The notes: generated by a model not told the origin, from the sequence alone. A stretch of 64,000 nucleotides of DNA from an uncultured Rivibacter sp. (GCA_946480925.1 CAMLLU010000025.1:6521-70520); one strand, 5' to 3'. Counted from the stretch's first letter, positions 43,810-53,201 are shown. Made by a program: numbers and translations.

Positions 43810-44604
43810 ATGCCACCCGAGCCTCATTCGCCCGCGCTTCTTGCGTTGCAGCACCTCGACAAGTGCTATGCCAACGGCACGCTGGCGCTGCGCGACCTGT
43901 CGCTCTCGATCGGTCAGCACGAGTTCGTGAGCCTGCTGGGCCCCTCGGGCTGCGGCAAGAGCACGGTGCTGCGGTTGCTGGCGGGGCTCGACACGCCGAG
44001 CGTGGGCCAGGTGCAATGGGCGGCGCACGCGCAGGAAACGGCGCTCGACGTGGGCTTCGTGTTCCAGGAGCCCACGCTGCTGCCCTGGGCCAGCGTGGCC
44101 GACAACGTGGCGCTGCCGTTGAAGCTGCAGGGCCGCTCGCGGGCCGACATCGAGGCCCGCGTGCTGCCGGCCTTGCAGGCCGTGGGGCTGGCCGAGTTCG
44201 CGAAGGCCTTTGCGCGCGAGCTTTCGGGCGGCATGAAGATGCGCGTGTCGCTGGCGCGTGCGCTGGTCACCCGGCCTTCGCTGCTGCTGCTCGACGAGCC
44301 CTTCGCGGCGCTCGACGAGATCACGCGCTTCAAGCTCAACCAGGACTTGCTGGCGTTGTGGCAGCACGAGCCCGAGGGCGCCGCACGCGGCTTCACCGGC
44401 GTGTTCGTCACCCACAGCGTCTACGAAGCGGTGTTCCTGAGCCAGCGCATCGTCGTGATGGCGCCGCGCCCGGGCCGCGTGGCCGGCGAGATCACCGTGG
44501 ACCTGCCCTACCCCCGCAACGAAGCCACGCGCCACACGCCGCGCTACGTGGAGCTGTGCGTGGCGGTGTCGCATGCGCTGCAGGAGGCGAGCGAACATGC
44601 GTGA
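43810..44604 (+). CDS. ABC transporter ATP-binding protein (SsuB/TauB/ThiZ type)
   Basis: A 264-residue ATPase of the nitrate/sulfonate/taurine/pyrimidine-type importers. Walker A is LLGPSGCGKSTVLRLLAG, the Q loop FVFQEPTLLPWASV, the signature ELSGGMKMRVSLARAL, and Walker B LLLLDEPFAALDE. The ATG at 43810 fits the family start. The permease gene overlaps its end. The 69 bases before it separate it from the ThrH-like gene; it may or may not belong to that operon. Confidence 0.92.
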   Translation: MPPEPHSPALLALQHLDKCYANGTLALRDLSLSIGQHEFVSLLGPSGCGKSTVLRLLAGLDTPSVGQVQWAAHAQETALDVGFVFQEPTLLPWASVADNVALPLKLQGRSRADIEARVLPALQAVGLAEFAKAFARELSGGMKMRVSLARALVTRPSLLLLDEPFAALDEITRFKLNQDLLALWQHEPEGAARGFTGVFVTHSVYEAVFLSQRIVVMAPRPGRVAGEITVDLPYPRNEATRHTPRYVELCVAVSHALQEASEHA

Positions 44605-45379
44605 GTCCATGCGCTGGGCCGCCCCCTTGGTGGCCGTGTTCGCTTTCCTGTTCGGGTGGGAAGCATTGGTGCGCTTCTACGAAGTGCCGCACTACCTGCT
44701 GCCCGCACCCAGCCTCGTGCTCACCACGCTGTGGGCCAACTTCGGCTCGTTGATGCAAAGCTGGTGGGTCACCGTGAGCATCACCTTCGCGGCGCTCGCG
44801 CTGGCCGTGCTGGGCGGCGTGCTGCTAGCGGCGCTGTTCGCCCTGTCGCGCTGGGTCGAATGGAGCCTCACGCCGTTTGCGGTGGTGCTGCAGGTCACGC
44901 CCATCATCGCGATCGCGCCGCTGATCATGATCCTCACCGACAGCGCGCTGGCCACGGTGCTGATCTGCGCGTGGATCGTCGCGTTCTTTCCCATCCTCGC
45001 CAACACCGTGACCGGCCTGCGCAGCGCCGATGCGAACCTGCGCGACCTGTTCAAGCTCTACCGCGCAAGCCGCTGGCAGACGCTGCGCCACCTGCTCATC
45101 CCCAGCGCCCTGCCCTACTTCATGACGGGCCTCAAGATCGCCGGCGGCCTGAGCCTCATCGGCGCGGTGGTGGCCGAGTTCACCGCGGGTGCGGCGGGGC
45201 GCGACACGGGGCTCGCCTCGCGCATCCTCGAAGCGGCCTTCCGTACCGAGATCCCGAAGATGTTCGCTGCGCTGCTGCTGGTGTCGCTCACCGGCGTGGC
45301 GATCTACCTGCTGTTCGCGGGCCTGTCGAAGCTGGTGCTCGGGCGCTGGCACGACAGCGAGGCCGGGCCGCGGCGCTAA
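44597..45379 (+). CDS. ABC transporter permease (SsuC/TauC type)
   Basis: A 260-residue inner-membrane permease with about six helices. The EAA loop reads LFKLYRASRWQTLRHLLIPS. It overlaps the ATPase gene by eight bases, so translation is coupled. No substrate-binding protein follows: the next gene is a pectinase. The importer therefore needs a receptor encoded elsewhere, or the receptor was lost. Confidence 0.92.
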   Translation: MRESMRWAAPLVAVFAFLFGWEALVRFYEVPHYLLPAPSLVLTTLWANFGSLMQSWWVTVSITFAALALAVLGGVLLAALFALSRWVEWSLTPFAVVLQVTPIIAIAPLIMILTDSALATVLICAWIVAFFPILANTVTGLRSADANLRDLFKLYRASRWQTLRHLLIPSALPYFMTGLKIAGGLSLIGAVVAEFTAGAAGRDTGLASRILEAAFRTEIPKMFAALLLVSLTGVAIYLLFAGLSKLVLGRWHDSEAGPRR

Positions 45380-45645
45380 CACAGCGCGAAGCGTGCTGCG
45401 AGTCAGTTTGGGCTCGCGTTACCCGGCGTTGCAGAAGCCGATGACCCGGCAGCGTTTGGCCGCGTTGCGGTCGGTTCTTCGTCATGCCAATTCGTGGGAG
45501 CGGGCAGATCATCCCCGCGCTGGTTGCCAAAGCGCGGACATGGCTCGGCGACATGGCTGGCCAATACCCGATCCACGCTGTCGTTGCGGTTCGTCTCCGC
45601 GCGCTGCGTCGCATCACTCACAAGAAACTTCCTTTATCTACGCCT
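45380..45645. other. Intergenic region before the pectinase gene
   Basis: 266 bases with no convincing coding sequence, tRNA or strong hairpin. It should hold the promoter of the secreted pectinase gene; an AT-richer patch lies at about 45620-45650. Confidence 0.4.
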
Positions 45646-47748
45646 ATGAAGATTTCTCCGAAGAATCTCGCCACTTCCGCTCGCATCGGCCTGCCCCTGG
45701 GTGCTTTCCTGGTCTGTACTCTCGTTGCACCGCAGGCCGCCTTCGCGACGAAAAGCTCAGCAACGTGGGTGACGATTGCCAACGAGGGCAGCACGTTCAC
45801 CGTGAAGAAGACCTACGTCCGTTTCGGTGCGGGCGAAGACTGGGTGGAGAAGAAGGTGCAGGGCGAGGGCCAATGCACAAGCCTGTTCTTCGGGGCAGAT
45901 CCGAAGCCGGGTGTTGCCAGATCGTGCCAAGTGCGCAGCAATTCCAACTCCGCGCCAGGTGCATACGTGCCGACGCCCGCTCCCGCTCCTGCGCCTGTCG
46001 CGACGCCGGCTCCCACCCCTGCGCCGACCCCGACCCCTACCCCCACCAAGGTACCCACACCTGCGCCGGCTCCGGTGCCCACGCCCACCAAGGCACCGAC
46101 GCCTGCACCGACGCCGACGAAGGCTCCCACTCCTGCGCCGACTCCAATCCCCATCCCTACCAAGGCTCCCACTCCGGTCCCCGCGCCTACCAAGGCGCCA
46201 ACACCCGCGCCGGTTCCGTCAGCCTCTCAACTCAATACGCAATGGGGCGTGATCAACGAGCCGACCCTGCCCGCCGCAGCCAACGTCTGCGCCGTGCTGC
46301 AGGCCAGCCTCACGCCGATCAATGGTTCCGTCGATTCGCTGGACGCCAACCCTGCCATCTCACAGCCCCATACGAAACTGATCCAGTCGGCCATCGACAA
46401 GTGCCCGGCCGGCCAGGCGGTCAAGCTGGTCAAGGGCGCTTCCGGCGAGTCGGGCTTCCTCAGCGGCCCGCTCAAGCTGAAGTCCGGCGTGAAGTTGTGG
46501 ATCGCCGAAGGCGTGACGCTCTTCGGTTCGCGCAACCCGGCCGACTACGACAACGGCCCAGGCACCTGCGGCACCGCGACCAAGGCCGACGGTGACGCCT
46601 GCGATCCGCTGATCCTGGCCCAGGACACCACCGGCAGCGGCGTCATCGGCCTCGGCGCCATCGACGGCCGTGGCGGCAGCCTGCTCACCAGTGGCCCCAA
46701 CGCCGGCAGACGCTCGTGGTGGGACGTGGCCTATCAGAACAAGTCCGAGAAGCTGTACCAGCAGAACCCCCGCATCATGCAGGTCAAGAAGGGCAGCGAC
46801 TTCCTGCTGTACGGCGTGACCGTGATGAACTCGCCCAACTTCCACATCGTCACGACGAACGTCACCGGCGTCACGGCATGGGGCATCAAGATCGTCACGC
46901 CCAGCCTCGTGTACACGAAGCCCGGCTACGCCTGCCCGGCGGGCACCACGCCCGACAAGATGACGCCGGCCACCTGCTTCACGCCCGAGACGGTGAAGAA
47001 CACCGACGGCTTCGACCCGGGCCTGAGCCGCAACGTGCTGCTGGCGCATTCGTACATCAGCACCGGTGACGACCACGTGGCCATCAAGTCGCGCGGCACC
47101 TCGGGCACGTCGTACAACCACACCTACGCGCACAACCACTTCTACTACGGCCATGGCATGTCGATCGGCAGCGAGACCAACTCGGGCCTGAGCAACGTGG
47201 TGGTGACCGACCTGACCATCGACGGCCAGGACAGCGAAGGCGTGCTGGGCCTGCGCATCAAGTCCGACTCCACGCGCGGCGGCAAGATCGACAACGTGAG
47301 CTACAGCCGCATCTGCATGCGCAACGTGCGCCGTCCGCTGGTGTTCGACACCTTCTACAGCGCCGGCAACGGCACGAACTACCCGAGCTTCACGAACATC
47401 CGCATCACCGGCCTGCGCAATCTCGGCAGCTCGGTGTGGGGCGGCGGTTCGCTGGTGTTCGCCGGCTACCGCCGCAACGGGCAGAACAACCCGATCGGCA
47501 TCACGCTGGACAACGTGGTGTTTGACATGCCGCCCGGCTTCGAGCCCGGCAAGTTCAGCGGATCGGGTGCCCTCATGGAGTCGACGCACTTCACGTTCGG
47601 TCCCGGCGCGGTGAGCTTCGCATCGGCCGTCGTGCCCTCCGCAGCCAACGACGTCACCGTGACCGTCGTGCCCGGCTACTCCACGCCCATCGATTGCAGC
47701 AACGCCTTCGTGCCGCTGAAGTCGGTGGTGCCGGCCTCGCCGATCTGA
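45646..47748 (+). CDS. Secreted GH28 polygalacturonase with Pro/Thr linker
   Basis: A 700-residue exported enzyme. After a signal peptide (about 1-35) comes a small domain of about 55 residues (TWVTIANEGSTFTVKKTYVR to the paired Cys). Then a Pro/Thr/Ala-Pro linker of about 100 residues (about 105-205) made of TPTPAP- and TKAPTPAP-type units. The GH28 right-handed beta-helix has the catalytic motifs NTDGFDP (about 451), STGDDHVAIKS (about 471), GHGMSIGSE (about 502) and RIKSDSTRGG (about 537). It should cleave homogalacturonan outside the cell. The start ATG at 45646 gives the signal peptide; the frame opens earlier at 45484. Confidence 0.93.
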   Translation: MKISPKNLATSARIGLPLGAFLVCTLVAPQAAFATKSSATWVTIANEGSTFTVKKTYVRFGAGEDWVEKKVQGEGQCTSLFFGADPKPGVARSCQVRSNSNSAPGAYVPTPAPAPAPVATPAPTPAPTPTPTPTKVPTPAPAPVPTPTKAPTPAPTPTKAPTPAPTPIPIPTKAPTPVPAPTKAPTPAPVPSASQLNTQWGVINEPTLPAAANVCAVLQASLTPINGSVDSLDANPAISQPHTKLIQSAIDKCPAGQAVKLVKGASGESGFLSGPLKLKSGVKLWIAEGVTLFGSRNPADYDNGPGTCGTATKADGDACDPLILAQDTTGSGVIGLGAIDGRGGSLLTSGPNAGRRSWWDVAYQNKSEKLYQQNPRIMQVKKGSDFLLYGVTVMNSPNFHIVTTNVTGVTAWGIKIVTPSLVYTKPGYACPAGTTPDKMTPATCFTPETVKNTDGFDPGLSRNVLLAHSYISTGDDHVAIKSRGTSGTSYNHTYAHNHFYYGHGMSIGSETNSGLSNVVVTDLTIDGQDSEGVLGLRIKSDSTRGGKIDNVSYSRICMRNVRRPLVFDTFYSAGNGTNYPSFTNIRITGLRNLGSSVWGGGSLVFAGYRRNGQNNPIGITLDNVVFDMPPGFEPGKFSGSGALMESTHFTFGPGAVSFASAVVPSAANDVTVTVVPGYSTPIDCSNAFVPLKSVVPASPI

Positions 47749-47789
47749 CGCGTGGCAGTGCCCCGGCCGGTGCCTTCCACCGGTCCGTG

Positions 47790-47825
47790 AAGCGGCCCTG
47801 TTTCAAATGAAATAGGGCCGCTTTT
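47790..47825. terminator. Intrinsic terminator after the pectinase gene
   Basis: A 10-bp outer stem (AAGCGGCCCT / AGGGCCGCTT) plus an inner TTTCA/TGAAA pair ends in TTTT, 40 bases after the stop. Confidence 0.8.
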
Positions 47826-47904
47826 CCGTTGTCATCCGGGCTCGTAGCAGCCCCGCCACCATGGCCGCATCGTGCTCCGGCACTTCCAGTCGCGGAGAAA
47901 GACC

Positions 47905-48408
47905 ATGGTGAAGAACATCAAGCAATCGCTCCTCGAGCGCCCCGCATTCCTGGCGGCGCTGGGTTTGGCCGCCGCCGGCCTCCTGCTGGCTGGCTGCGCC
48001 GCGCCGGTGACGCGCACCACCCACGTCTACGAAGCACCCGGCTACCCACCGCCACCGCCGGTAGCCGTCACGCGCTACGGCACCGTCGAGCGCATCGACG
48101 TGATCGAGACTCACCAGGGCGACAGCGGCGGCGGTGCGGTGCTCGGCGCGCTGGTGGGCGGCGTGGTGGGCAACCAGATCGGCCACGGCGCCGGCCGCGC
48201 GGCCGCCACGGCACTGGGCGTGTTCGGCGGTGCCGTTGCAGGCGACCACATCGAGCGCAACGAGGCCGCTGCCAACAGCGGCACGGTGTACCGCGTGTTC
48301 GTGGAGTTCGACGACGGCAGCCGCCGCCACTTCGACTACCGCGCGCTCAACGGGCTGAGCACCGGTGAGCGCGTGCGCCTGCAGCACGGCGTGCTCGACC
48401 GCGCCTGA
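47905..48408 (+). CDS. Glycine-zipper lipoprotein (SlyB/Pcp-like)
   Basis: A 167-residue outer-membrane lipoprotein. The signal peptide ends with lipobox LAGC (Cys about 31). The Gly-zipper 2TM domain (GGGAVLGALVGGVVGNQIGH, GVFGGAVAGDHIE) is followed by a C-terminal beta domain (TVYRVFVEFDDGSRRHFDYR). SlyB/Pcp-type proteins protect the outer membrane during stress. The Shine-Dalgarno GGAGAAAGA precedes the ATG at 47905. It is followed after 51 bases by the FecR-like gene. Confidence 0.9.
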   Translation: MVKNIKQSLLERPAFLAALGLAAAGLLLAGCAAPVTRTTHVYEAPGYPPPPPVAVTRYGTVERIDVIETHQGDSGGGAVLGALVGGVVGNQIGHGAGRAAATALGVFGGAVAGDHIERNEAAANSGTVYRVFVEFDDGSRRHFDYRALNGLSTGERVRLQHGVLDRA

Positions 48409-48459
48409 GCGCGCGCCCCGCGGCGCGGCCGCCTTGTCCGCACAGTACAGGAGACGATC

Positions 48460-50142
48460 ATGACTCCCCGCTTGCCGCAGCAACCGCCGGGCTTTTCGAT
48501 CCGGCTGCACCGCATGTGGCGCACGCTCTTGCTGGCCGTGCTCGCCTGCACCGCCAGCGCCCTGGCGCTGGCCGACCCGCCGGCGCGCGTGGGCCGCCTC
48601 GCGTGGCTGGCCGGCGACGTGACGCTGCGCGAGAACCCCACGGCCGCCGCAACCGCGGCGCAACTCAACTGGCCGGTGAGCAGCAGCAACGTGCTGGCCA
48701 CCGGGCCCGCCGGCCGGGCCGAGGTGTGGATCGGCTCCAGCGCGCTGCGCCTGGACGTCGGCACCGAGGTGCAGGTCGATCGGCTCGACGACGACCAGCT
48801 GCGCGTGCGGCTGCTGCACGGCAGCCTCGCGCTGCGTTCGGCCACGCCCGAGGTGGCCCGCACGACGAGCGTGGTGAGCGACGGCGGCACCTGGTCGCCT
48901 GCCGAGCCCGGTGAATTCCGGCTCGACGCGACGACCGGTCGCACCGTCGATGCGACGGCCTGGCGCGGCGCGGTCGTGTTCGAAGGCGAAGACGGCAACA
49001 GCCGCTTCACGGTGCGTGCCGGCCAGCACGGCCAGATCACGCCGTCGCCCGCGGGCATCGGCTTTCGCCTCGAGGTGCCGGTGGACGACGACTTCCGCAA
49101 CTTCGTCGCGCAGCGCGATGCCGCTTTCGACGGCCGCACCGCGGCGCGCCACGTGTCGCCCGAGATGACCGGCATCGAAGACCTCGACAGCCACGGCCGC
49201 TGGCAGCAGACCGCCGAATACGGCGCCGTGTGGGTGCCTTCCGTGGGCACCGACTGGGCGCCCTACCGTTACGGCCGCTGGCGCTGGGTCGAGCCCTGGG
49301 GCTGGACCTGGATCGACGATGCGCCGTGGGGCTTCGCGCCCTTCCACTACGGCCGCTGGGCGATGTGGAGCGGGCGCTGGTGCTGGGTGCCGGGCAGCTA
49401 CGTCGCGCGGCCCGTGTATGCGCCGGCACTGGTGGGCTGGGTGGGCTCGGCGCCGCCGGCGTCGTCGGTGTCCGTGTCGGTCTCGGTGGGCAGTGCGCCG
49501 GTGGGCTGGTTCCCGCTGGCGCCGCACGAGGTCTACGTGCCGCCGTACAGCGCCTCGCCGGTGTACGTGCGCAACGTGAACGTCACGCACGTCACCAACA
49601 TCACGAACGTGACCAACGTCGTGGCGCCCACGCACTACACCTTCCAGAACGACGTGCGCGCGACCACCGTGGTGAACAACGGCGCCGCACTGGCGAGCCG
49701 GCAGCCGGTGGCGCGGCACCTGGTGCAGCCCAGCGACCCGCGCTGGCACCAGGTGGTGGCCACGGCGCCGGTGGCCGCACCGCCTCGGGTGGAGCCCGCG
49801 CGGATCGAGCAGCATGTGCCGGCCGCCGTGCGCCCGCAGCCGGCGCAGCGCCCGCCGGAGATGACCGCGGCGCCTGCGCGCGATCTGCAGCCTCAGCCGC
49901 AACCGCAACCGCATGCCCGGCCACCGGCCTTCGAGGCGGCGCGACGCGAAGACCACTCCGAACACCACGAAGTGCCGCGCATGGTCGACCCGCACGAGAT
50001 GCAGCAACGTGCGCTGCAACAGCGGGAGATGCAGCAACGCGAGATGCAGCAGCGCGATCTGCAACACCTGCAGCAGATGCGCCAGCACGAGCGTGACCTG
50101 GAGCGTGAGCGCGAGGAGCGCGCACGGCATCACGAGCGCTGA
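48460..50142 (+). CDS. FecR-like/DUF6600 exported protein with YXXW-type repeats
   Basis: A 560-residue exported protein with signal peptide (about 18-38, TLLLAVLACTASALALADPP). An N-terminal FecR-like beta domain follows (about 45-200, PARVGRLAWLAGDVTLRENP). Next comes a Trp/Tyr-rich DUF6600-type region with YGRWRWVEPWGWTWIDDAPW and FAPFHYGRWAMWSGRWCWVP. The C-terminal 150 residues are Pro/Gln/Arg-rich and end in a charged, low-complexity Gln/Glu/Arg-rich helix (about 500-560). FecR-like domains often work with sigma regulators; none is adjacent. The function is unknown. Confidence 0.85.
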   Translation: MTPRLPQQPPGFSIRLHRMWRTLLLAVLACTASALALADPPARVGRLAWLAGDVTLRENPTAAATAAQLNWPVSSSNVLATGPAGRAEVWIGSSALRLDVGTEVQVDRLDDDQLRVRLLHGSLALRSATPEVARTTSVVSDGGTWSPAEPGEFRLDATTGRTVDATAWRGAVVFEGEDGNSRFTVRAGQHGQITPSPAGIGFRLEVPVDDDFRNFVAQRDAAFDGRTAARHVSPEMTGIEDLDSHGRWQQTAEYGAVWVPSVGTDWAPYRYGRWRWVEPWGWTWIDDAPWGFAPFHYGRWAMWSGRWCWVPGSYVARPVYAPALVGWVGSAPPASSVSVSVSVGSAPVGWFPLAPHEVYVPPYSASPVYVRNVNVTHVTNITNVTNVVAPTHYTFQNDVRATTVVNNGAALASRQPVARHLVQPSDPRWHQVVATAPVAAPPRVEPARIEQHVPAAVRPQPAQRPPEMTAAPARDLQPQPQPQPHARPPAFEAARREDHSEHHEVPRMVDPHEMQQRALQQREMQQREMQQRDLQHLQQMRQHERDLEREREERARHHER

Positions 50143-50164
50143 CACGTTCAGCACGCTGCAAGGC

Positions 50165-50196
50165 GAAGAAGCCGCGGCCCAGCCCGCGGCTTCTTT
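50165..50196. terminator. Terminator after the FecR-like gene
   Basis: A 10-bp perfect stem (GAAGCCGCGG / CCGCGGCTTC) with a six-base loop, followed by TTTC, 22 bases after the stop. Confidence 0.7.
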
Positions 50197-50348
50197 CATT
50201 GGCGCAATGCTGCATGCATGACCGCCACGATTACATCTGTCATCGGCACGGCCGTTGCCTGCAACCTGCCCACAAAGCTGCCTCGCGAGCATCACTCCAA
50301 CGCATCGCAACGGATGCATGCGTTTCAACCAAGCAAGGAGTGATGCAC

Positions 50349-50879
50349 ATGAAAGCCCATCTCAACAAGGTCCTCTTCGCCACTGCCATCGCACTGGGCA
50401 GCGCAGGTGCCGCACAGGCCGCCGAAGGCTTCTACGCCGGCGGCGCGATCGGCGCGCCCGACTACCACAGCAGCATCAACGGCGTGGACGGCGACGGCAG
50501 CGGAGTGGCCGGCAAGGTGTTCGGCGGCTACCAGTTCACGCCCAACTTCGCGCTGGAGGCCGGTGCCTTCCACCTGGGCCACATCGACGACGCCAGCGGC
50601 CACGCCAAGGGCTATGGCGGCTACCTCGACGCCGTGGGCAGCTACGAGTTCGCGCCGAAGTGGTCGGTGCTCGGCAGCGCGGGCATCGCGCAGGCCAAGT
50701 TCACCACCAGCAACGGCGACGACAACAGCCCCGGCCTCAAGCTCGGCGCCGGCGTGCAGTACGACGTGGCGCAGAACGTGGCGGTGCGCGCGCAGTACGA
50801 CCGCTACCGCTTCACCGATGCCTTCGACACCAAGCCCAACGTCGGCCAGTTCACGGTCGGCGTGAAGGTCGGGTTCTGA
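50349..50879 (+). CDS. Outer-membrane beta-barrel protein (OmpA/OmpX-like, 8-strand)
   Basis: A 176-residue protein. A signal peptide (about 1-25, KVLFATAIALGSAGAAQAAE) is followed by beta strands typical of an eight-stranded barrel (GFYAGGAIG, FGGYQFTPNFALEAGAFHLG) and a terminal Phe (GVKVGF), the sorting signal for BAM. There is no OmpA-type peptidoglycan domain. The ATG at 50349 is preferred to the ATG at 50343: AAGGAG sits eight bases from the former but only two from the latter. Confidence 0.9.
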   Translation: MKAHLNKVLFATAIALGSAGAAQAAEGFYAGGAIGAPDYHSSINGVDGDGSGVAGKVFGGYQFTPNFALEAGAFHLGHIDDASGHAKGYGGYLDAVGSYEFAPKWSVLGSAGIAQAKFTTSNGDDNSPGLKLGAGVQYDVAQNVAVRAQYDRYRFTDAFDTKPNVGQFTVGVKVGF

Positions 50880-50979
50880 GTGAGGCCCCTCGAGTGGGAC
50901 CCCTGAGCGACCCGGGCCGGGCTTCGCCCGGCCTCCTCCAAGGGTCGCCTGTCTTGGCAACAAGGAAAGGAGTGATGAC

Positions 50980-51399
50980 ATGAAGACCGCTTCGCGATTC
51001 ACACGTTCGATGCTGGGTGGTGCGGCTGCCGTGCTGCTGCTGGGCAGTGCCGCAGCATGGGCCGCACCGGCGCCCACGCCGCGCTACGTCAACGGCGGCG
51101 TCGGCCATGACGATGCGCGCGAGATCCGGCAGCAGGCCAGGCACTACGACGTGCGCATGACCTTTTCCGAAGGCCGCCACAACGCCTATGCGAGCGGCGT
51201 GAAGCTCGACGTCGCCAACGCACACGGCCGGCGCGTGTTGGCGCTCAAGAACGCCGGCCCGCTGACCGACGTGCAGCTGCCGCCCGGCGACTACCGCGTG
51301 AAGGCCCGCTTCGGCGACATGACGCGTGTCGAGCACATCCAGGTCGCGCACGGCAAGCCCGTGGACCTGTTCGTCCACTTCCCGCATGACGCCGCGTGA
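50980..51399 (+). CDS. Exported carboxypeptidase-regulatory-like (SRPBCC-like beta-sandwich) protein
   Basis: A 139-residue protein with signal peptide (about 1-29, LGGAAAVLLLGSAAAWAAP). The mature part is mainly beta strands and fits a transthyretin-like beta-sandwich (VKLDVANAHGRRVLAL, LTDVQLPPGDYRVKARFG). Its function is not known. The Shine-Dalgarno AAAGGAG is well placed. Its stop overlaps the start of the ABC transporter (GTGA), so the two are coupled. Confidence 0.75.
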   Translation: MKTASRFTRSMLGGAAAVLLLGSAAAWAAPAPTPRYVNGGVGHDDAREIRQQARHYDVRMTFSEGRHNAYASGVKLDVANAHGRRVLALKNAGPLTDVQLPPGDYRVKARFGDMTRVEHIQVAHGKPVDLFVHFPHDAA

Positions 51400-53201
51400 A
51401 CCGCGCCGCCGCCACCGCCGGCGCAGCCGGATCGCAGCGCAACGCAAGGCCGTTGCGTGAAGCCTGGCAGCTCGCTGCGCCCTTCTGGCGCAGCGAGCGC
51501 GGTGCCTGGGTGCAGCTGGCCGCCATCGTGGCGCTGAGCCTGGGCACCGTGTGGATCAACGTGCGCTTCAGCGCCTGGAACAACGCCTTCTACGACGCGC
51601 TGCAAGGCCGCCAGCTCAACGAGTTCTGGCACCAGATCGCCGTGTTCGGCCTGCTCGCGGCCACCTACATCGTGATCGCCGTGGTGCGCCTGGTGATGCA
51701 GCAGCGGCTCGTGATGCACTGGCGCACCAGCCTCACCGATCAACTGCTCGGGCTGTGGCTGCAGCCCGGCGCCCCCTACCGGCTGGCCACCGCCACGGCC
51801 ACGCCCGACAACCCCGACCAGCGCATCGCCGACGACGTGCGCAGCTTCGTGAGCGGCTCGCTCGAGCTTGCGCTGGGCCTGCTCAACGCGAGCGTCACGC
51901 TCGTGTCCTTCATCGCCATCCTGTGGAGCCTTTCGGGCAGCCTCGTCGTGCCGGGCCTGGGCTGGGCCGTGCCCGGCTACATGGTGTGGGTCGCGCTCGT
52001 GTACTCGGCCGTGGGCACGCTGCTCGTCAAGTACCTGGGCGCGCCGCTCATTCCCACCAACGTGCGGCAGCAGCAGGTGGAAGCCGACTTCCGCTACGCA
52101 CTGGTGCAGGTGCGCGACCATGCCGAAGCCATTGCGCTGGCGCGAGGCGAGGCGGCCGAAGGGCGGCGGCTGCGCTACCGCTTCGCGGCCATCGCCGCCA
52201 ACTGGAGCGACCTCATCCGCTACACCAAGCGCCTCACCTGGTTCAGCGCCGGCTACGACCAGCTGGCCAACGTGTTCCCGCTGCTGGCTGCGGCGCCGCG
52301 CTTCTTTGCCGGCGAGCTGCAGCTGGGCGGCTTGATGCAAACCGCGCAGGCCTTCGGCCAGGTGCAGGGCTCGCTCAGCTGGTTCATCACGGCCTATGCC
52401 AGCCTGGCGGAATGGCGCGCCACCGTGTCGCGCCTGGCCGCCTTCCGTGCGGCGGTAGCGCCGCCAGTGCCCGAAGTGCCGGCCCTCGGCCCCGAGCCGG
52501 CGCTGCCCGCCGCGCTGAGCGTTCCGCCGCGATGGCCCACGCCGCTGGTGCTGCGTGCGCAAGGGCTGGCGGTGATGCGGCCCCATGCGCCCGAGACGCT
52601 GCTCGACGTGCCCGAGCTCTCGCTGCGGCCCGGTGAATGGCTGCTGGTGACGGGCGCCTCGGGCAGCGGCAAGAGCTCGCTGCTGCGCACGTTGGCGGGC
52701 CTGTGGCCGGCCGGCACCGGCTGGCTGCACGTGCCGGAGTCCGCGGTGTTCGTGCCGCAGCGCCCTTACCTCGCACAGGCAAGGTTGGCCGAGCTGCTGG
52801 CTTATCCCCACCCGGCCGAGCGCTTCGGCAGGCTGGCCATGCTGCAGGTGCTCGAACAGGCCGGCCTCGCTTCACTGGCCGGCGCGCTCGACAGCGCAGA
52901 CGACACATGGGCTCGCCGGCTCTCACCGGGCGAGCAGCAGCGCCTGCAGTTCGCGCGGCTCTTCCTGCAGCGGCCGGACTGGATCGTGCTCGACGAAGCC
53001 ACCTCGGCGCTCGACCCCGCCGCGCAGGTGGAGCTGCTGCGGCGGCTGCGCCAGGTGCTGCCGGCGGCCGCGGTGCTGTCCATCGGCCACCGCGAGGAAC
53101 TCATCGCGCTGCACGACCGCGTGCTGTGCGTGCAGCACGGGGTGCTGCGCCCGCAAAGGTCCCTTGGCGAGAAACCGCTGGCGCCGGTGGCCGCGGCGTG
53201 A
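51396..53201 (+). CDS. SbmA/BacA-like ABC transporter, fused membrane and ATPase domains
   Basis: A 601-residue transporter of the ABC_membrane_2/YddA-SbmA type. The membrane region (about 1-330) begins LREAWQLAAPFWRSERG and has TVWINVRFSAWNNAFYDALQ. The ATPase follows with Walker A GASGSGKSSLLRTLAGLW, signature LSPGEQQRLQFARLFLQRP and Walker B WIVLDEATSALD. SbmA-type proteins transport peptides or drugs across the inner membrane. The GTG at 51396 overlaps the previous stop; its small exported neighbour may be an accessory. The signature is LSPGE rather than LSGGQ. Confidence 0.92.
   Translation: MNRAAATAGAAGSQRNARPLREAWQLAAPFWRSERGAWVQLAAIVALSLGTVWINVRFSAWNNAFYDALQGRQLNEFWHQIAVFGLLAATYIVIAVVRLVMQQRLVMHWRTSLTDQLLGLWLQPGAPYRLATATATPDNPDQRIADDVRSFVSGSLELALGLLNASVTLVSFIAILWSLSGSLVVPGLGWAVPGYMVWVALVYSAVGTLLVKYLGAPLIPTNVRQQQVEADFRYALVQVRDHAEAIALARGEAAEGRRLRYRFAAIAANWSDLIRYTKRLTWFSAGYDQLANVFPLLAAAPRFFAGELQLGGLMQTAQAFGQVQGSLSWFITAYASLAEWRATVSRLAAFRAAVAPPVPEVPALGPEPALPAALSVPPRWPTPLVLRAQGLAVMRPHAPETLLDVPELSLRPGEWLLVTGASGSGKSSLLRTLAGLWPAGTGWLHVPESAVFVPQRPYLAQARLAELLAYPHPAERFGRLAMLQVLEQAGLASLAGALDSADDTWARRLSPGEQQRLQFARLFLQRPDWIVLDEATSALDPAAQVELLRRLRQVLPAAAVLSIGHREELIALHDRVLCVQHGVLRPQRSLGEKPLAPVAAA

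Noticed and set aside
46360..47589. A 409-codon minus-strand frame across the pectinase gene
   Set aside because: The four GH28 motifs on the plus strand settle the coding strand; the antisense frame has His/Arg/Ala-rich composition only.
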